Assembly: GCA_020845695.1 (NCBI GenBank)
Contig: JADLFG010000002.1
Coordinates: forward strand, 1-64,000
Origin: Thermoleophilia bacterium
GTDB lineage: Bacteria > Actinomycetota > Thermoleophilia > Gaiellales > Gaiellaceae
Direction: 5' to 3'
DNA: 64,000 nt
Both the position numbers and the translations under genes were made by a program. Shown piece after piece: positions 17,642 through 26,738 of the stretch. Position 1 is the stretch's first letter. The number at the start of each line of letters is the position of its first letter. The notes beneath the pieces are model-generated. The model saw only the letters and a program-made list of their open reading frames with translations, had not been told where the DNA came from and ran no database searches.

Positions 17642-19811
17642 CTGGCCTCCCCTCGTCGGTGCCTTCATCCTCGCCGGCCGCCGCTACCGGCTCGAGGTCG
17701 AGGGCCTCGAGCACGAGCTCGGACAGCTCCCTGAGCCCGAGCTCGGCGGCGTGGCCGGAGGTCTTGATCGCGTCCTCGTACATCGTCACGTCCTTCGGGC
17801 AGGCAACCGTGAAGTACTCGATCCCGCCGAGTGCCACGGCCTCGTCGATCCGGTTCTCGCTCGGGCGCTGGACGCTCTCGTCGCGCAGCTCCTTCATCCA
17901 GATCCGCCCGCCGCCGGCGCCGCAGCAGAACGAGTTGTCGCGGTTTCGCGGCAGCTCGACGAGCTCGAGCCCGAGCGCGCGCAGCACCTCGCGCGGCTGC
18001 TCGAAGACCCGGTTGTAGCGCCCGAGCGTGCAGGGGTCGTGGTAGGTGACCCGGTAGCCGAGCCGCTTTCGCGGCACGATCCTCCTGCCCGCGAGCAGCT
18101 CGGCGAGCAGCTCCGAGTGGTGGACGACGTCCGCGGCGCTCCAGCTGGCCCCGAGCGCCGGGTACTCGTTCTTGAGCGTGTTGTACGAGTGCGGGTCGCT
18201 GGTCAGGATTCGCTCGAACTCGCAGCCGCCGATCGCCTCGATGTTCTCCTCGGCGAGCGACGTGTAGAGGCCCTCCTCGCCGGCTCGGCGCACGTCGTTG
18301 CCGGCCGACTTCTCCGCCTCGTAGAGGATCCCGAAGTCGACGCCGGCGTGATGGAGGATCCGCGCGAGCGCCCGCGTGTTGCGCACGTTGCGCGGGTCGA
18401 GCGAGGCGAAGTCGCCGACGAACCAGAGCAGCTCGCACGGCTCCTTGCGGGCGTCCTTGACCTCGAAGCCGAGCTCCTTCGTCCAGCGCGCCCGCTTGCG
18501 CTTCGCCTCGCCGAACGAGTTCCCCGACGTGTAGATCGTCTCGAGCGTCTGCTGGAGCTGGGAATCCATCTCCCCCCGCTCGACGAGCCCGCGGCGGAGC
18601 TGGTTGATGATCGGGACGTGCTCGATCCCGACCGGGCAGATCTCGACGCACGCCAGGCACTGCATGCACGACCAGAGCGTCTCCGGCCGGATCGGGCCGC
18701 CGACGAGCGGCGCGGCGGCGTCGAAGCGCGGCTCGACCCCGAGCCGGGCGCGCAGGCCGAGCGCGCCCTCCGCGATCTCGCGCAGGTCGAGGACGAGGTC
18801 GCGCGGGGAGAGCGGGTAGCCGCTCGCACGGGCCGGGCAGGCCTCGTGGCACTTGCCGCACTTGGTGCACGCGTCGAGCTGGAGCAGGTGGCGGGGCGCG
18901 AGGTCGGCGATCCGCTGGTAGCCGACCTCTTCGGGCTTCGCATCCGGCGGCAGCTCGACGAGGCGCCGCCCGGCCAGGTCGTCGCGCGTGGCGACGCTTG
19001 CCGGGCCGGCGAGCATGTGCACCCCCTTCGTGAACGGGATCGACGAGACGAACCCGAGCGCGACGAGGCCGTGCACCCACCAGTTGACGCGGTGGGCCAG
19101 CTCCGCCGCGCCGCCGTCGAAGCCGACTCCGATGAAGGCCTGGCCGACCGCCCAGCCGACCGGCGACCACGTCTCGAACGACGGGTCGGTCTCGGCGATC
19201 CGGAACGCCTCGAGCAGGAAGCCGGTCAGGGCGAGGAAGAACAGGATCCCGAGGAACGCCCGGTCGCCCAGGACGTAGCGCCCGCGCACGTCCTCGCGCC
19301 CGCCGTCAACGCGGCGGTAGTCGAGGCGGGCCGGGCGGACGAGCCAGCGTCTCGCGGCGAGGAGGGCGAGCCCGACGACGAGCACGGCGCCGAACAGGTC
19401 GAGGAAGAGCGAGTAGGCCTGGTAGAACCAGCCCTCGAAGAACTCGAAGCCGGCCGGGGCCGCGATGTCGTCCTGCACCATCAGGATCGCCGTGCCGACG
19501 AAGAGGACGAGGAAGCCGTAGAAGACGAACAGGTGGCCGAGGCCTGAGAGCGGGTCGCGCCGGCGGATCCAGGAGTGCGAGAGGACGACCCGGGCCGCTC
19601 GCCCGAGCCGCTCCGCCGGCCGGTCCGGCTCGGCCGGCCCGCGACCCTGGCGGTACTTGCGCGCGAGCCGCCAGACGCCCCAGCCGAACACGCAGACCGA
19701 GACGAAGATCAGGAAGTACCAGAACGCGATCGCCCAGACGGGCAGGTTCGCGAACGTCTCCCGGGTGACCGGCTCGGTCAAGAACCCCGTCTCGGACGCG
19801 AACAATCCCAT
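17628..19811 (-). CDS. etfD: Membrane Fe-S oxidoreductase, EtfD-like (ETF:menaquinone)
   Basis: The product is 727 residues. About six transmembrane helices in residues 20-270 resemble the NarI-type cytochrome b domain. Two 4Fe-4S motifs follow, CTKCGKCHEACP and CMQCLACVEICP, then two CCG cysteine-rich domains, the second ending DNSFCCGAGGGRIW. This architecture matches the HdrD/GlpC-like proteins that take electrons from ETF and reduce menaquinone (EtfD, Rv0338c in Mycobacterium). It is directly downstream of etfA and etfB, which supports that role. Confidence 0.82.
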   Translation of the reverse strand: MGLFASETGFLTEPVTRETFANLPVWAIAFWYFLIFVSVCVFGWGVWRLARKYRQGRGPAEPDRPAERLGRAARVVLSHSWIRRRDPLSGLGHLFVFYGFLVLFVGTAILMVQDDIAAPAGFEFFEGWFYQAYSLFLDLFGAVLVVGLALLAARRWLVRPARLDYRRVDGGREDVRGRYVLGDRAFLGILFFLALTGFLLEAFRIAETDPSFETWSPVGWAVGQAFIGVGFDGGAAELAHRVNWWVHGLVALGFVSSIPFTKGVHMLAGPASVATRDDLAGRRLVELPPDAKPEEVGYQRIADLAPRHLLQLDACTKCGKCHEACPARASGYPLSPRDLVLDLREIAEGALGLRARLGVEPRFDAAAPLVGGPIRPETLWSCMQCLACVEICPVGIEHVPIINQLRRGLVERGEMDSQLQQTLETIYTSGNSFGEAKRKRARWTKELGFEVKDARKEPCELLWFVGDFASLDPRNVRNTRALARILHHAGVDFGILYEAEKSAGNDVRRAGEEGLYTSLAEENIEAIGGCEFERILTSDPHSYNTLKNEYPALGASWSAADVVHHSELLAELLAGRRIVPRKRLGYRVTYHDPCTLGRYNRVFEQPREVLRALGLELVELPRNRDNSFCCGAGGGRIWMKELRDESVQRPSENRIDEAVALGGIEYFTVACPKDVTMYEDAIKTSGHAAELGLRELSELVLEALDLEPVAAAGEDEGTDEGRPDGDA

Positions 19812-19852
19812 CGGGATGGGACTCTACGGCCTCGCCCTACCGAGGGCCGTCC

Positions 19853-20794
19853 CTAGTAGAGCTTCTCGAGCGCCTCGGCGACCTCGAAGATGTCGCAGAC
19901 CGCGCCGAAATGGGCGACGTTGAAGATCGCGGCCTCGGGGTCGGTGTTGACGGCGATGATCGTCCCGGACGACTTCATCCCGGCGAGGTGCTGCACCGCG
20001 CCCGAGATCCCGAAGGCGAGGTACACCTTCGGCTTCACGGTCTTGCCCGACTGGCCCACCTGGCGGGAGGCCGGCATCCAGCCGGCGTCCACGAGCGGGC
20101 GGGAGACGCCGAGCGTGGCGCCCATCGCGGCGGCGAGCTCCTCGAACTGGGCGATCGAGTCCTTCTCGCCGACGCCGCGGCCGATCGAGAGCAGGAAGTC
20201 GGCCTTCGTGATGTCCACGTCGCTCTCGCCCGCGCCCTCGACGTAGTCGAGGTGCCGGCTGCGGCCGGTCGCTGCGACCGCGAGCTCGGAGATCGCCGCC
20301 GTCCCGGCGCCCTCGGCGGGCGCCCAGGCGGTCGGGCGGAGCATCAGGACGACGCGGTCGTGGCCGGGGAACTCGAGCTCGGCGCGCACCTTCGCGCCGT
20401 AGAGGTCGCGCTCGGCGACGAGCCCGTCGCCGTCGCGGCGCACGGCGACGACGTCGGAGGCGAAGCCGAGATCGAGACGGGCGGCGAGCGCGGGCGCGTA
20501 GCCCATCGCGTCGACCGTGAAGCCGGTCAGGATGAGGGACGGCTCGCGCTCGCGGACGAGCGTCTCGACCGCAGCGAGCGTTGTGTCGGCCGAGAACCCG
20601 TCGGCAGCGACGGAGACGGCGACGACCTCGTCGGCTCCGGGGACGTTGGCGGCAGCCGCGAGCGGCGCCGGGTCGCGCGCGATCACCGCGACCGTGACCG
20701 GACCGCCGAGCCCGGCCGCGGCCGTGACGAGCTCCTTCGTGACGTCGCGGAGCTGACCCCGCACGTGCTCGGCGACGACGAGTGTCCCGGCCAT
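19853..20794 (-). CDS. etfA: Electron transfer flavoprotein, alpha subunit
   Basis: The product is 313 residues. The C-terminal FAD-binding domain has SRQVGQSGKTVKPKVYLAFG (split by the domain boundary) and GISGAVQHLAGMKSSGTIIAVN, the ETF-alpha signature, near residues 230-270. The ATG overlaps the stop of etfB (ATGA). It accepts electrons from flavin dehydrogenases; here the TMADH-type protein encoded upstream is the likely partner. Confidence 0.92.
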   Translation of the reverse strand: MAGTLVVAEHVRGQLRDVTKELVTAAAGLGGPVTVAVIARDPAPLAAAANVPGADEVVAVSVAADGFSADTTLAAVETLVREREPSLILTGFTVDAMGYAPALAARLDLGFASDVVAVRRDGDGLVAERDLYGAKVRAELEFPGHDRVVLMLRPTAWAPAEGAGTAAISELAVAATGRSRHLDYVEGAGESDVDITKADFLLSIGRGVGEKDSIAQFEELAAAMGATLGVSRPLVDAGWMPASRQVGQSGKTVKPKVYLAFGISGAVQHLAGMKSSGTIIAVNTDPEAAIFNVAHFGAVCDIFEVAEALEKLY

Positions 20795-21558
20795 CAGCGC
20801 AGCCTCTCCTCGACGATCTGCTTGATCCGCTGCGCGACGATGGCGGGATCGTCGCCGAGCAACTCGGCGCCCTCGCCCCGCGGCGGCACGAACATCCGCC
20901 GGATCGCCGCGGCCGGCCGTCCGAGCTCGCCCGGCTCGACGACGGCGATCTCCTTCTGCTCGGCCTGCTTGATCGCCCGCAGGGTTGCGTAGCGGGGCTC
21001 GTTGATCCCGGTCTGGATCGTCAGCACCGCGGGCGTCTCGATCTCGTTCACGTCGACGAGCCCGCCCTCGAGCTCGCGGTGGACGATCGCCCGGCGCGCG
21101 GCGGCGTCGTACTCGACCTTCTTGACGACCGCCACCCGCGGCAGGCCGAGCAGCTCGGCAAGCGCCGTCCCGGTCGCGCCCTGGACCGCGTCCGAGGACT
21201 GGACGCCGCAGAGCACGAGATCGGCGCCTTCGGCGCGCACGGCCCCGGCGAGCGCGCGCGCGGTCGTGATCGGGTCGCCGGCGGGGACCCCGTCGCCCGC
21301 CACGCGGACGCCGCGGTCGGCGCCCATCGCGAGGCAGCGGCGCATCGCGTCCTCCGCGTCATCGTCGCCGACGGAGACGACGACGACCTCGCCGTCGCCG
21401 GCCGCCTCCCTGATCCTGAGCGCCTCCTCGGTCGCGTAGGAGTCCCACTCGTTGAGGGCGTGCTCGAGGTAGTCCGGGTCGACACCGCGGCCGTCCCGGG
21501 TGAACTCCACCTCGTCACCGAGCATCGCCACCTGCTTCACGCAAACGACGATCTTCAT
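20794..21558 (-). CDS. etfB: Electron transfer flavoprotein, beta subunit
   Basis: The product is 254 residues beginning MKIVVCVKQV, the standard ETF-beta start. Further markers are LNEWDSYATEEALRI, VLCGVQSSDAVQGATGTALAE and the AMP-site region VNEIETPAVLTIQTGINEPRY near residues 175-200 (split). It forms a dimer with EtfA carrying FAD and AMP. Confidence 0.92.
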   Translation of the reverse strand: MKIVVCVKQVAMLGDEVEFTRDGRGVDPDYLEHALNEWDSYATEEALRIREAAGDGEVVVVSVGDDDAEDAMRRCLAMGADRGVRVAGDGVPAGDPITTARALAGAVRAEGADLVLCGVQSSDAVQGATGTALAELLGLPRVAVVKKVEYDAAARRAIVHRELEGGLVDVNEIETPAVLTIQTGINEPRYATLRAIKQAEQKEIAVVEPGELGRPAAAIRRMFVPPRGEGAELLGDDPAIVAQRIKQIVEERLR

Positions 21559-21600
21559 TGGGCGAGTCTACTGAGCGCGGGCAGCGTCCGTCCGGTGAAG

Positions 21601-21628
21601 CGGCGGGGGCGGCAGGCCGCCCCCGCCG
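21601..21628. terminator. Terminator between the TMADH-type gene and etfB
   Basis: A perfect 13-bp inverted repeat (CGGCGGGGGCGGC paired with GCCGCCCCCGCCG, 2-nt gap) lies 14 nt after the TMADH stop and 43 bp before the etfB start. It implies that etfBA-etfD has its own promoter or depends on read-through. Confidence 0.55.
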
Positions 21629-21642
21629 TCCGAGCGTGGCCG

Positions 21643-23763
21643 TCAGACCGCGACCAGCTCCTTGTCGACCACGAACCGCTCGCGCTTGTACGGGAGCGGG
21701 GTGGCCGGGTCGTCCGTGTCGATCTCGCGCGCGAGGCGGTGACCCGAGAAGACCGCGTCGGCGATCAGGCGCGGCGCCTCGCAGTCGCCGACCCGGTAGA
21801 GGCCCGTGACGCCCTCGGCCCGCAGCGCGTCGACGCCGAGTTCGTCCTTGAGTGCCCGGAAGAGGGCCTCGTTCGAGCGGCGCTGCGTCACGAGCACGAC
21901 CGCGTCGAACTCCCAGTCGTGCTCGTGCCCGTTCTCGTCGTAGACGTGCACCGACCGGACGCGGCCCTCCTCGATCGAGGTCGGGATGTGGTAGGTCTGG
22001 ATCTGCACGCCCAGCTTGTGCAGCCTGCGGTGCATATTCGGCGCCTCGAGCGTGAAGTGCATGTAGGGCCCGACGTGCCCGAGGTGCGTCATCAGCGTCA
22101 CCCGCTTGCCGTCGAGGGCGAGCTTCTCCGCGACCGAGGGGCCCATGAAGTAGCCGTCATCGTCGACCACGAGCACCGTCGTGCCCGGTACCGGCTTGCC
22201 CTCGCCCATCAGCTGGTCGGGCGTGAGGATGTGGGGCTTCGAGGCGTCCGCACCCGGGATCGTGTCGTGGGTGCAGCCGTTCAGGCCGTCCGTCGCCCAG
22301 CGGGAGCCGGTCGCCACGACCACGATCTCCGCCCCGTACTCGGCGACGTCCTGCGCGGACAGGGTCGTGTTCGGCACGAACTCGACGTTTCGGAGCTTGC
22401 CGAGCTGGATCTTTCGGTAGTTGACGACGCGCGCCCACTCGCCGAGACCCGGGAGCTGCGGGATCCAGCGCATGATCCCGCCCATGTCGTCCTGGGCCTC
22501 CACGAGGTGGACGCGGCGCATCCCCCGCTTGCCGAGGATCATCGCGCACTCCATCCCGGCCGGGCCCGCACCGACGACGAGCACGTCCGAGTCCGCGTTC
22601 TTCGCCCGCTCGAACTTCTCCGGGTGCCAGCCGCGGCGGTACTCCTCGCCCGCGCACGCGTTCTGCGTGCAGATCAGCGGCGGGCCGCCGATCTCCCAGC
22701 GCGAGATGCAGACGTTGCAGCCGATGCACTCGCGGATGTCGTCGAGCCGGCCTTCGTCGATCTTCTGGGGGAGGAACGGATCGGCGATCGACGGGCGGCA
22801 GGTGGCGATGATGTCGAGCGCGCCGCCGTTGATCGCCTCGACCATCGCGTCCGGGCTCGTGAAGCGCCCGACGCCGAGCACCGGCTTCGTCACGACCTCC
22901 TTGATCCGCTTCTGCCACGGCACCGCTCGCCCCTGCGGGTAGAAGCGTGACGGCGTCGCGTCCTCGCCCCACTCGGCGATCCCGGACAGGTTGATGTCCC
23001 AGACGTCGACCAGGTGGTCGGCCATGCGCGCAAACGGGACGGCGTCCCGCTCGAGCTGCGTCCCGGGCTCGCCCAGGAACATGTCGCACGAGAGCCGGAC
23101 CGCGATCGCGGTGTCGTCGCCGACCGCCTCCTTGACCTGCTCGATCGTCTCGAGCCAGAAGCGGGCCCGGTTCTCGATCGAGCCGCCGTACTCGTCCGTT
23201 CGCTTGTTGTAGAAGGGGGTCAGGAACTGCTGCGGCAGGTAGGAGTGGGAGCCGTACACGTAGACGATGTCGAAGCCCGCCCGCCGCGCCCGGATCGCCG
23301 CGTCCACGTACATCCGCTGCACGGCCCGGATGTCGTCCTTGTCCATCTCGATGCAGTAGGTGAGGTACTCGAAGTCGCTCGGGATCTGCGACGGGCCCCG
23401 CGGGACGCAGCGCGTCTCCATGCAGGGAGCGTGCGGGCCGCCGTACCAGAGCTCGCAGGCGGCGAGCGCCCCGTGCTCGTGGAGCATGTCGCACATCACC
23501 GAGAGGTTCTTGACGTCGTCGTCGTCCCAGAGGCGCGCCGACACCCGGTGCGTGTCGTCGGACTCCGGCGAGATCGAGCAGTACTCGGTGCAGACGCCGC
23601 CGTAGCCGCCCTCCGCCTTCATCGCCCGGAAGTAGGCCTGGTTCATCGGCTTCTCGGAGCCGAACCCGTTGCAGTGCGGCACCTGGTAGAACCGGTTCTT
23701 CATCACCTTCGGGCCAATCTGGATCGGCTCGAAGAGGATGTCGTACTTGGGATCACGGGCCAC
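21643..23763 (-). CDS. Trimethylamine/dimethylamine dehydrogenase-type Fe-S flavoprotein
   Basis: The product is 706 residues. The GTG at 23763 is chosen over the ATG at 23799 because AAGGAGGTG lies 6 nt upstream, and the ATG overlaps the -10 box. The domains are an OYE-type FMN barrel (1-345), a 4Fe-4S site CIGCNVCISRWEIGGPPLIC, and a C-terminal NAD/FAD-like half with VVGAGPAGMECA. Cys31 in VPHCNG matches the cysteine carrying 6-S-cysteinyl FMN (Cys30 in methylotroph TMADH), and the aromatic substrate-cage positions (TEYCS, AEWGED, ISRW) are kept. TMADH oxidises trimethylamine to dimethylamine plus formaldehyde and reduces ETF, whose genes lie just downstream. Confidence 0.88.
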   Translation of the reverse strand: MARDPKYDILFEPIQIGPKVMKNRFYQVPHCNGFGSEKPMNQAYFRAMKAEGGYGGVCTEYCSISPESDDTHRVSARLWDDDDVKNLSVMCDMLHEHGALAACELWYGGPHAPCMETRCVPRGPSQIPSDFEYLTYCIEMDKDDIRAVQRMYVDAAIRARRAGFDIVYVYGSHSYLPQQFLTPFYNKRTDEYGGSIENRARFWLETIEQVKEAVGDDTAIAVRLSCDMFLGEPGTQLERDAVPFARMADHLVDVWDINLSGIAEWGEDATPSRFYPQGRAVPWQKRIKEVVTKPVLGVGRFTSPDAMVEAINGGALDIIATCRPSIADPFLPQKIDEGRLDDIRECIGCNVCISRWEIGGPPLICTQNACAGEEYRRGWHPEKFERAKNADSDVLVVGAGPAGMECAMILGKRGMRRVHLVEAQDDMGGIMRWIPQLPGLGEWARVVNYRKIQLGKLRNVEFVPNTTLSAQDVAEYGAEIVVVATGSRWATDGLNGCTHDTIPGADASKPHILTPDQLMGEGKPVPGTTVLVVDDDGYFMGPSVAEKLALDGKRVTLMTHLGHVGPYMHFTLEAPNMHRRLHKLGVQIQTYHIPTSIEEGRVRSVHVYDENGHEHDWEFDAVVLVTQRRSNEALFRALKDELGVDALRAEGVTGLYRVGDCEAPRLIADAVFSGHRLAREIDTDDPATPLPYKRERFVVDKELVAV

Positions 23764-23797
23764 GAGCGGCACCTCCTTCGACGGGTCCGATGGCGTC

Positions 23798-23833
23798 ATT
23801 CAACATCTCTGGCAACAGCGTTGCAATGGAGAT
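23798..23833 (-). promoter_or_regulatory. Promoter and IclR-type operator of the TMADH-type gene
   Basis: On the minus strand TTGCAA (23826-23821) and TTGAAT (23803-23798) are 17 nt apart. The -35 overlaps a palindrome, GCAAC-AGC-GTTGC (23812-23824), inside a wider repeat with ATCTC and GAGAT arms (23805-23809, 23829-23833). The GCAAC/GTTGC half-sites recur at the iclR-grd promoter region. Confidence 0.5.
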
Positions 23834-23836
23834 ACC

Positions 23837-25924
23837 TCAGGCCGGAGCGCGCTGCCCGCCGGCTCGGCGTACCAGGTGGTCGGCGACGCGCAGCGCGTTC
23901 GCACAGATCGTTGCCGTTGGGGGCTGCGGGCCGGACGTGACGAACGCACTGCCGTCGACCACGTAGAGGTTCGGGACCTCGTGCGCGCAGCCCCAGCGGT
24001 CGATCACCGACGTCCCGGGGTCGTCACCCATGCGGGCGGTGCCGAGCAGGTGCCAGCCCCAGGCCGACCAGTCGGTGACGACGGTGTCGATCGCCCCGGC
24101 CGCCTCGTGCGCCTCACGCGCCCGAGCGAGCTGCCAGTCGAGGTTCGCGCGCATCTCGGCGTCGATCCGGAAGGAGATCCGCGGGGCCGGAATCCCGTCC
24201 GAGTCGGTCAGGGCCGAATCGAGCGTGACCGTGTTGCGCTCGTGTGGCAGGTCCTCGATCCCGACCCCCCAGTCGAACGCACGGCCCAATGTCCGTTGGA
24301 CGAGCCGGTGCACGGCCGGGCCCCAGCGCTCGTTGTACGGGAGGCCGTCGTAGCGGGCGAGCGCCAGCAGCGGCCCGCCGATCGGCATCACGTCCCACTG
24401 GGCTCCGCGGGGGAAGCCGCGCGACTCGTCCGTGTCGGCGAACTGGAGCGACAGAAGCTGTGTTCCCCACGGCCCGAGCCAGCTCTCGAGCGGCTCGTCG
24501 TAGATGCCGAGCACGCTCATGTACGGGTGGAGCATCAGGCGCTTGCCGACGAGGCCCGACGAGTTGGCGAGGCCGTCGGGGAAACGGCTCGAGCTCGAGA
24601 GGAGCAGGAGGCGCGCGGTGCCGACGCCGTTTGCCGCCAGGACGACGACGTCGGCCTGCTGGCGGTGCTCGGTGCCCTTGCGATCGACGTACACGGCGCC
24701 GGTCGCGAGGCCGCGCGCGTCGACGGTGATCTCCCGCACGCGCGCCCCGGTCACGAGCCGGGCGCCGAGGCGCTGCGCCTCCGGCCAGATCGTCAGGTCG
24801 GTCGAGCCCTTGGCGCCCTTCGGGCAGCCCCACATGCACGTCCCGGTCCGCTCGCACTGGGCCTGATGCTCGTGCTCGACGGACGCGATCACGTGGCTCG
24901 CCGGCCACCAGTGCCAGCCGAGCCGGTTCATCCCCTCCGCTGCCTTGCGTCCGATCGCCCCGATTGGGAGCGGCGGCAGCGGCGGCGCCGGCCCCGGCGG
25001 GTAGAGCGGATCGCCCGCCAGCCCGGACACCCCGAGCCATCTCTCCATCCGCTCGTAGAACGGGCGCAGCTCCGCGTACGAGAGCGGCCAGTCGTCGGCG
25101 ACCCCCTCTCGGGTGCGCGTCCGGAAGTCCGATGGGCGCATCCGCGACCACTGCGCCCCGAAATGGATCGTGCTGCCCCCGACCGCGTTGAACATGACCG
25201 GCGCGACGTCGGTGCCCGAGTTCTCGCACGGGTAGTCCGCGGGCAGCGCTCGGACGTTCGGGTCGGGGCTCCAGCGGCGCTCGATCAGGAGCTCGAACTC
25301 CGGCTTGTCGCCCGGGAAGTCCGACGGGTTGCACCAGTCGCCCTGCTCGAGGCAAACGACGCGGAAGCCCGCTGCGGCGAGCCGCCGCGCGACCACCGCT
25401 CCGGAGGCTCCCGCCCCGATCACGAGCACGTCGGCGCGGTCGCCGTCACCCGCGCGCGGTAGCGGCGGCCCGTCATCCGGCGGCGGGCCCGGCTCCTCGT
25501 GCGCCGGCGGCGTCCGGGCGAGCACCGGGTCGAGCAGCCCGTCGCGCAGGTCGTACTCGGCCTCGTCGGGATAGGGCGGGCGCTTGCCCTGCCCCGGGTA
25601 GCCGATCCGTCGCCGCACCTTGACGTTCAGGTAGTAGGAGCCGGCCACAACCGCCGCCAGCGCATCGAAGCCCGGGCGGTCCTCCGCGAACAACCGCCTC
25701 GTCTCCGTGGCAGGTTCCCGCTCCGCGCCCCCGCCGAGCACTCGCCCCAGCTCGCCGCACAGCTCGGGCCGCGCGGCCAGCGTGCGCGCGAGCCACCTCC
25801 CGTCCGGGTCAGCCGCGCCGGCCGAGGGGAGATCTCCCGCCTCGGGGATGAGCGCGTCCGCGAGCGCGCGGAGCGTTGCGAGCCGCTCGGGGCCGAGCTC
25901 GGGCGTCGCGTCGGCGCCAGCCAT
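23837..25924 (-). CDS. GMC oxidoreductase fused to a gluconate-dehydrogenase-subunit-3-like domain
   Basis: The product is 695 residues. Residues 1-110 (RLATLRALADALIPEAGDLP, then GFDALAAVVAGSYYLN) resemble the small gamma subunit of membrane gluconate 2-dehydrogenase. The rest is a GMC flavoprotein: FAD motif VLVIGAGASGAVVARRLA near residue 165, NAVGGSTIHFGAQWSR, a CMWGCPKGAKGS cysteine pair, and the C-terminal WHLLGTARMGDDP and NLYVVDGSAFVTSGPQPPTA with the catalytic His region. Substrates of the family are alcohols, sugars or choline; the setting favours an amine-alcohol, but this is not shown. It is divergent from the grd operon and shares its regulatory region. Confidence 0.85.
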   Translation of the reverse strand: MAGADATPELGPERLATLRALADALIPEAGDLPSAGAADPDGRWLARTLAARPELCGELGRVLGGGAEREPATETRRLFAEDRPGFDALAAVVAGSYYLNVKVRRRIGYPGQGKRPPYPDEAEYDLRDGLLDPVLARTPPAHEEPGPPPDDGPPLPRAGDGDRADVLVIGAGASGAVVARRLAAAGFRVVCLEQGDWCNPSDFPGDKPEFELLIERRWSPDPNVRALPADYPCENSGTDVAPVMFNAVGGSTIHFGAQWSRMRPSDFRTRTREGVADDWPLSYAELRPFYERMERWLGVSGLAGDPLYPPGPAPPLPPLPIGAIGRKAAEGMNRLGWHWWPASHVIASVEHEHQAQCERTGTCMWGCPKGAKGSTDLTIWPEAQRLGARLVTGARVREITVDARGLATGAVYVDRKGTEHRQQADVVVLAANGVGTARLLLLSSSSRFPDGLANSSGLVGKRLMLHPYMSVLGIYDEPLESWLGPWGTQLLSLQFADTDESRGFPRGAQWDVMPIGGPLLALARYDGLPYNERWGPAVHRLVQRTLGRAFDWGVGIEDLPHERNTVTLDSALTDSDGIPAPRISFRIDAEMRANLDWQLARAREAHEAAGAIDTVVTDWSAWGWHLLGTARMGDDPGTSVIDRWGCAHEVPNLYVVDGSAFVTSGPQPPTATICANALRVADHLVRRAGGQRAPA

Positions 25925-25938
25925 CGTCGTGCCGTGCG

Positions 25939-25974
25939 ACTCTAGACGAGACCGGGCAGAGCGGCAACTGTTGC
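25939..25974 (-). promoter_or_regulatory. Promoter and operator of the GMC gene
   Basis: On the minus strand TTGCCG (25967-25962) and TAGAGT (25944-25939) are 17 nt apart, with the start codon at 25924. The -35 overlaps GCAAC-T-GTTGC (25964-25974), the same half-sites as at 23812 and 25990. Confidence 0.5.
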
Positions 25975-26008
25975 GCTACATGCGTCGATGTTGCAGGATT
26001 AGCAACAT
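25971..26008 (+). promoter_or_regulatory. Promoter and operator of the iclR-grd operon
   Basis: TTGCGC (25971-25976) and CAGGAT (25994-25999) are 17 nt apart. The -10 ends 7 nt before the ATG at 26007, suggesting a leaderless transcript. A perfect palindrome ATGTTGC-N7-GCAACAT (25988-26008) covers the -10 and the start codon, the position expected for autorepression. Confidence 0.5.
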
Positions 26009-26738
26009 GCAGTCGGCCGACCGGGCGCTCGCGATTCTCGCCGCATTCGCCGAGGACCGGCCCGAGCTCGGGGTCAGCGAGCTCGCCTCGGAGCTCGGCC
26101 TGCACAAGAGCACCGTCTCGCGCCTGCTCGCGACGCTCGCGGCACGCGGGCTCGTCGCCCGCGCGGGCGACCGGTTCGTGCCCGGGCACGAGCTCGCGCG
26201 CCTCGGGGGCCTGGCAGCGCCAGGCCCCGCGCTCGTCCGCGCGCTCGGCGACACGCTCGACCGGCTGGCGGAGGAGACCGGGGAGACGGTCAACCTCGCG
26301 ATTCGCCACGGCGAGCTCGCGCTGAACGTCCACCAGGTCGAGAGCGCTCATCTCGTGGGCGTGCGCGACTGGACCGGCCGCGCCTTCCCGCTGCACGCGA
26401 CCGCGAACGGGAAGGTGCTGGTCGCCTTCGGCGGCGCCCCGCCTCCCCGCGAGCTGACGGCGCTGACTCCGCGGACGATCACCGACGTCGCCGCGCTCGG
26501 GCGGGAGCTCGCCCGCACGCGTGCGCGCGGCCATGCCGTCGCGCTCGAGGAGCTCGAGCTCGGGCTGCATGCCGTGGCCGCGCCGGTGCACGACCGCGGC
26601 GGAGCGTGCGTCGCGGCCATCTCGATCTCCGCGCCCGCCTATCGTCTGCCGCGGCGGCGCGTCGCCGCCGCGGGCCGAGCGTGCGCGGTCGCGGCCGCCG
26701 AGGCGTCCCGGCGGCTCGGGCGGGAGCGTGCCGCCTGA
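26007..26738 (+). CDS. IclR-family transcriptional regulator of the grd locus
   Basis: The product is 243 residues from the ATG at 26007, which lies inside the palindromic operator. An N-terminal winged helix-turn-helix (LGVSELASELGLHKSTVSRLLATLAARGLV, about residues 22-52, split here by turn) is followed by the IclR effector domain, with FPLHATANGKVLVAF near residue 130. Its stop overlaps the component B proprotein start (TGATG), so regulator and reductase are one transcript. It probably senses betaine or a breakdown product; the ligand is inference. Confidence 0.87.
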   Translation: MQSADRALAILAAFAEDRPELGVSELASELGLHKSTVSRLLATLAARGLVARAGDRFVPGHELARLGGLAAPGPALVRALGDTLDRLAEETGETVNLAIRHGELALNVHQVESAHLVGVRDWTGRAFPLHATANGKVLVAFGGAPPPRELTALTPRTITDVAALGRELARTRARGHAVALEELELGLHAVAAPVHDRGGACVAAISISAPAYRLPRRRVAAAGRACAVAAAEASRRLGRERAA

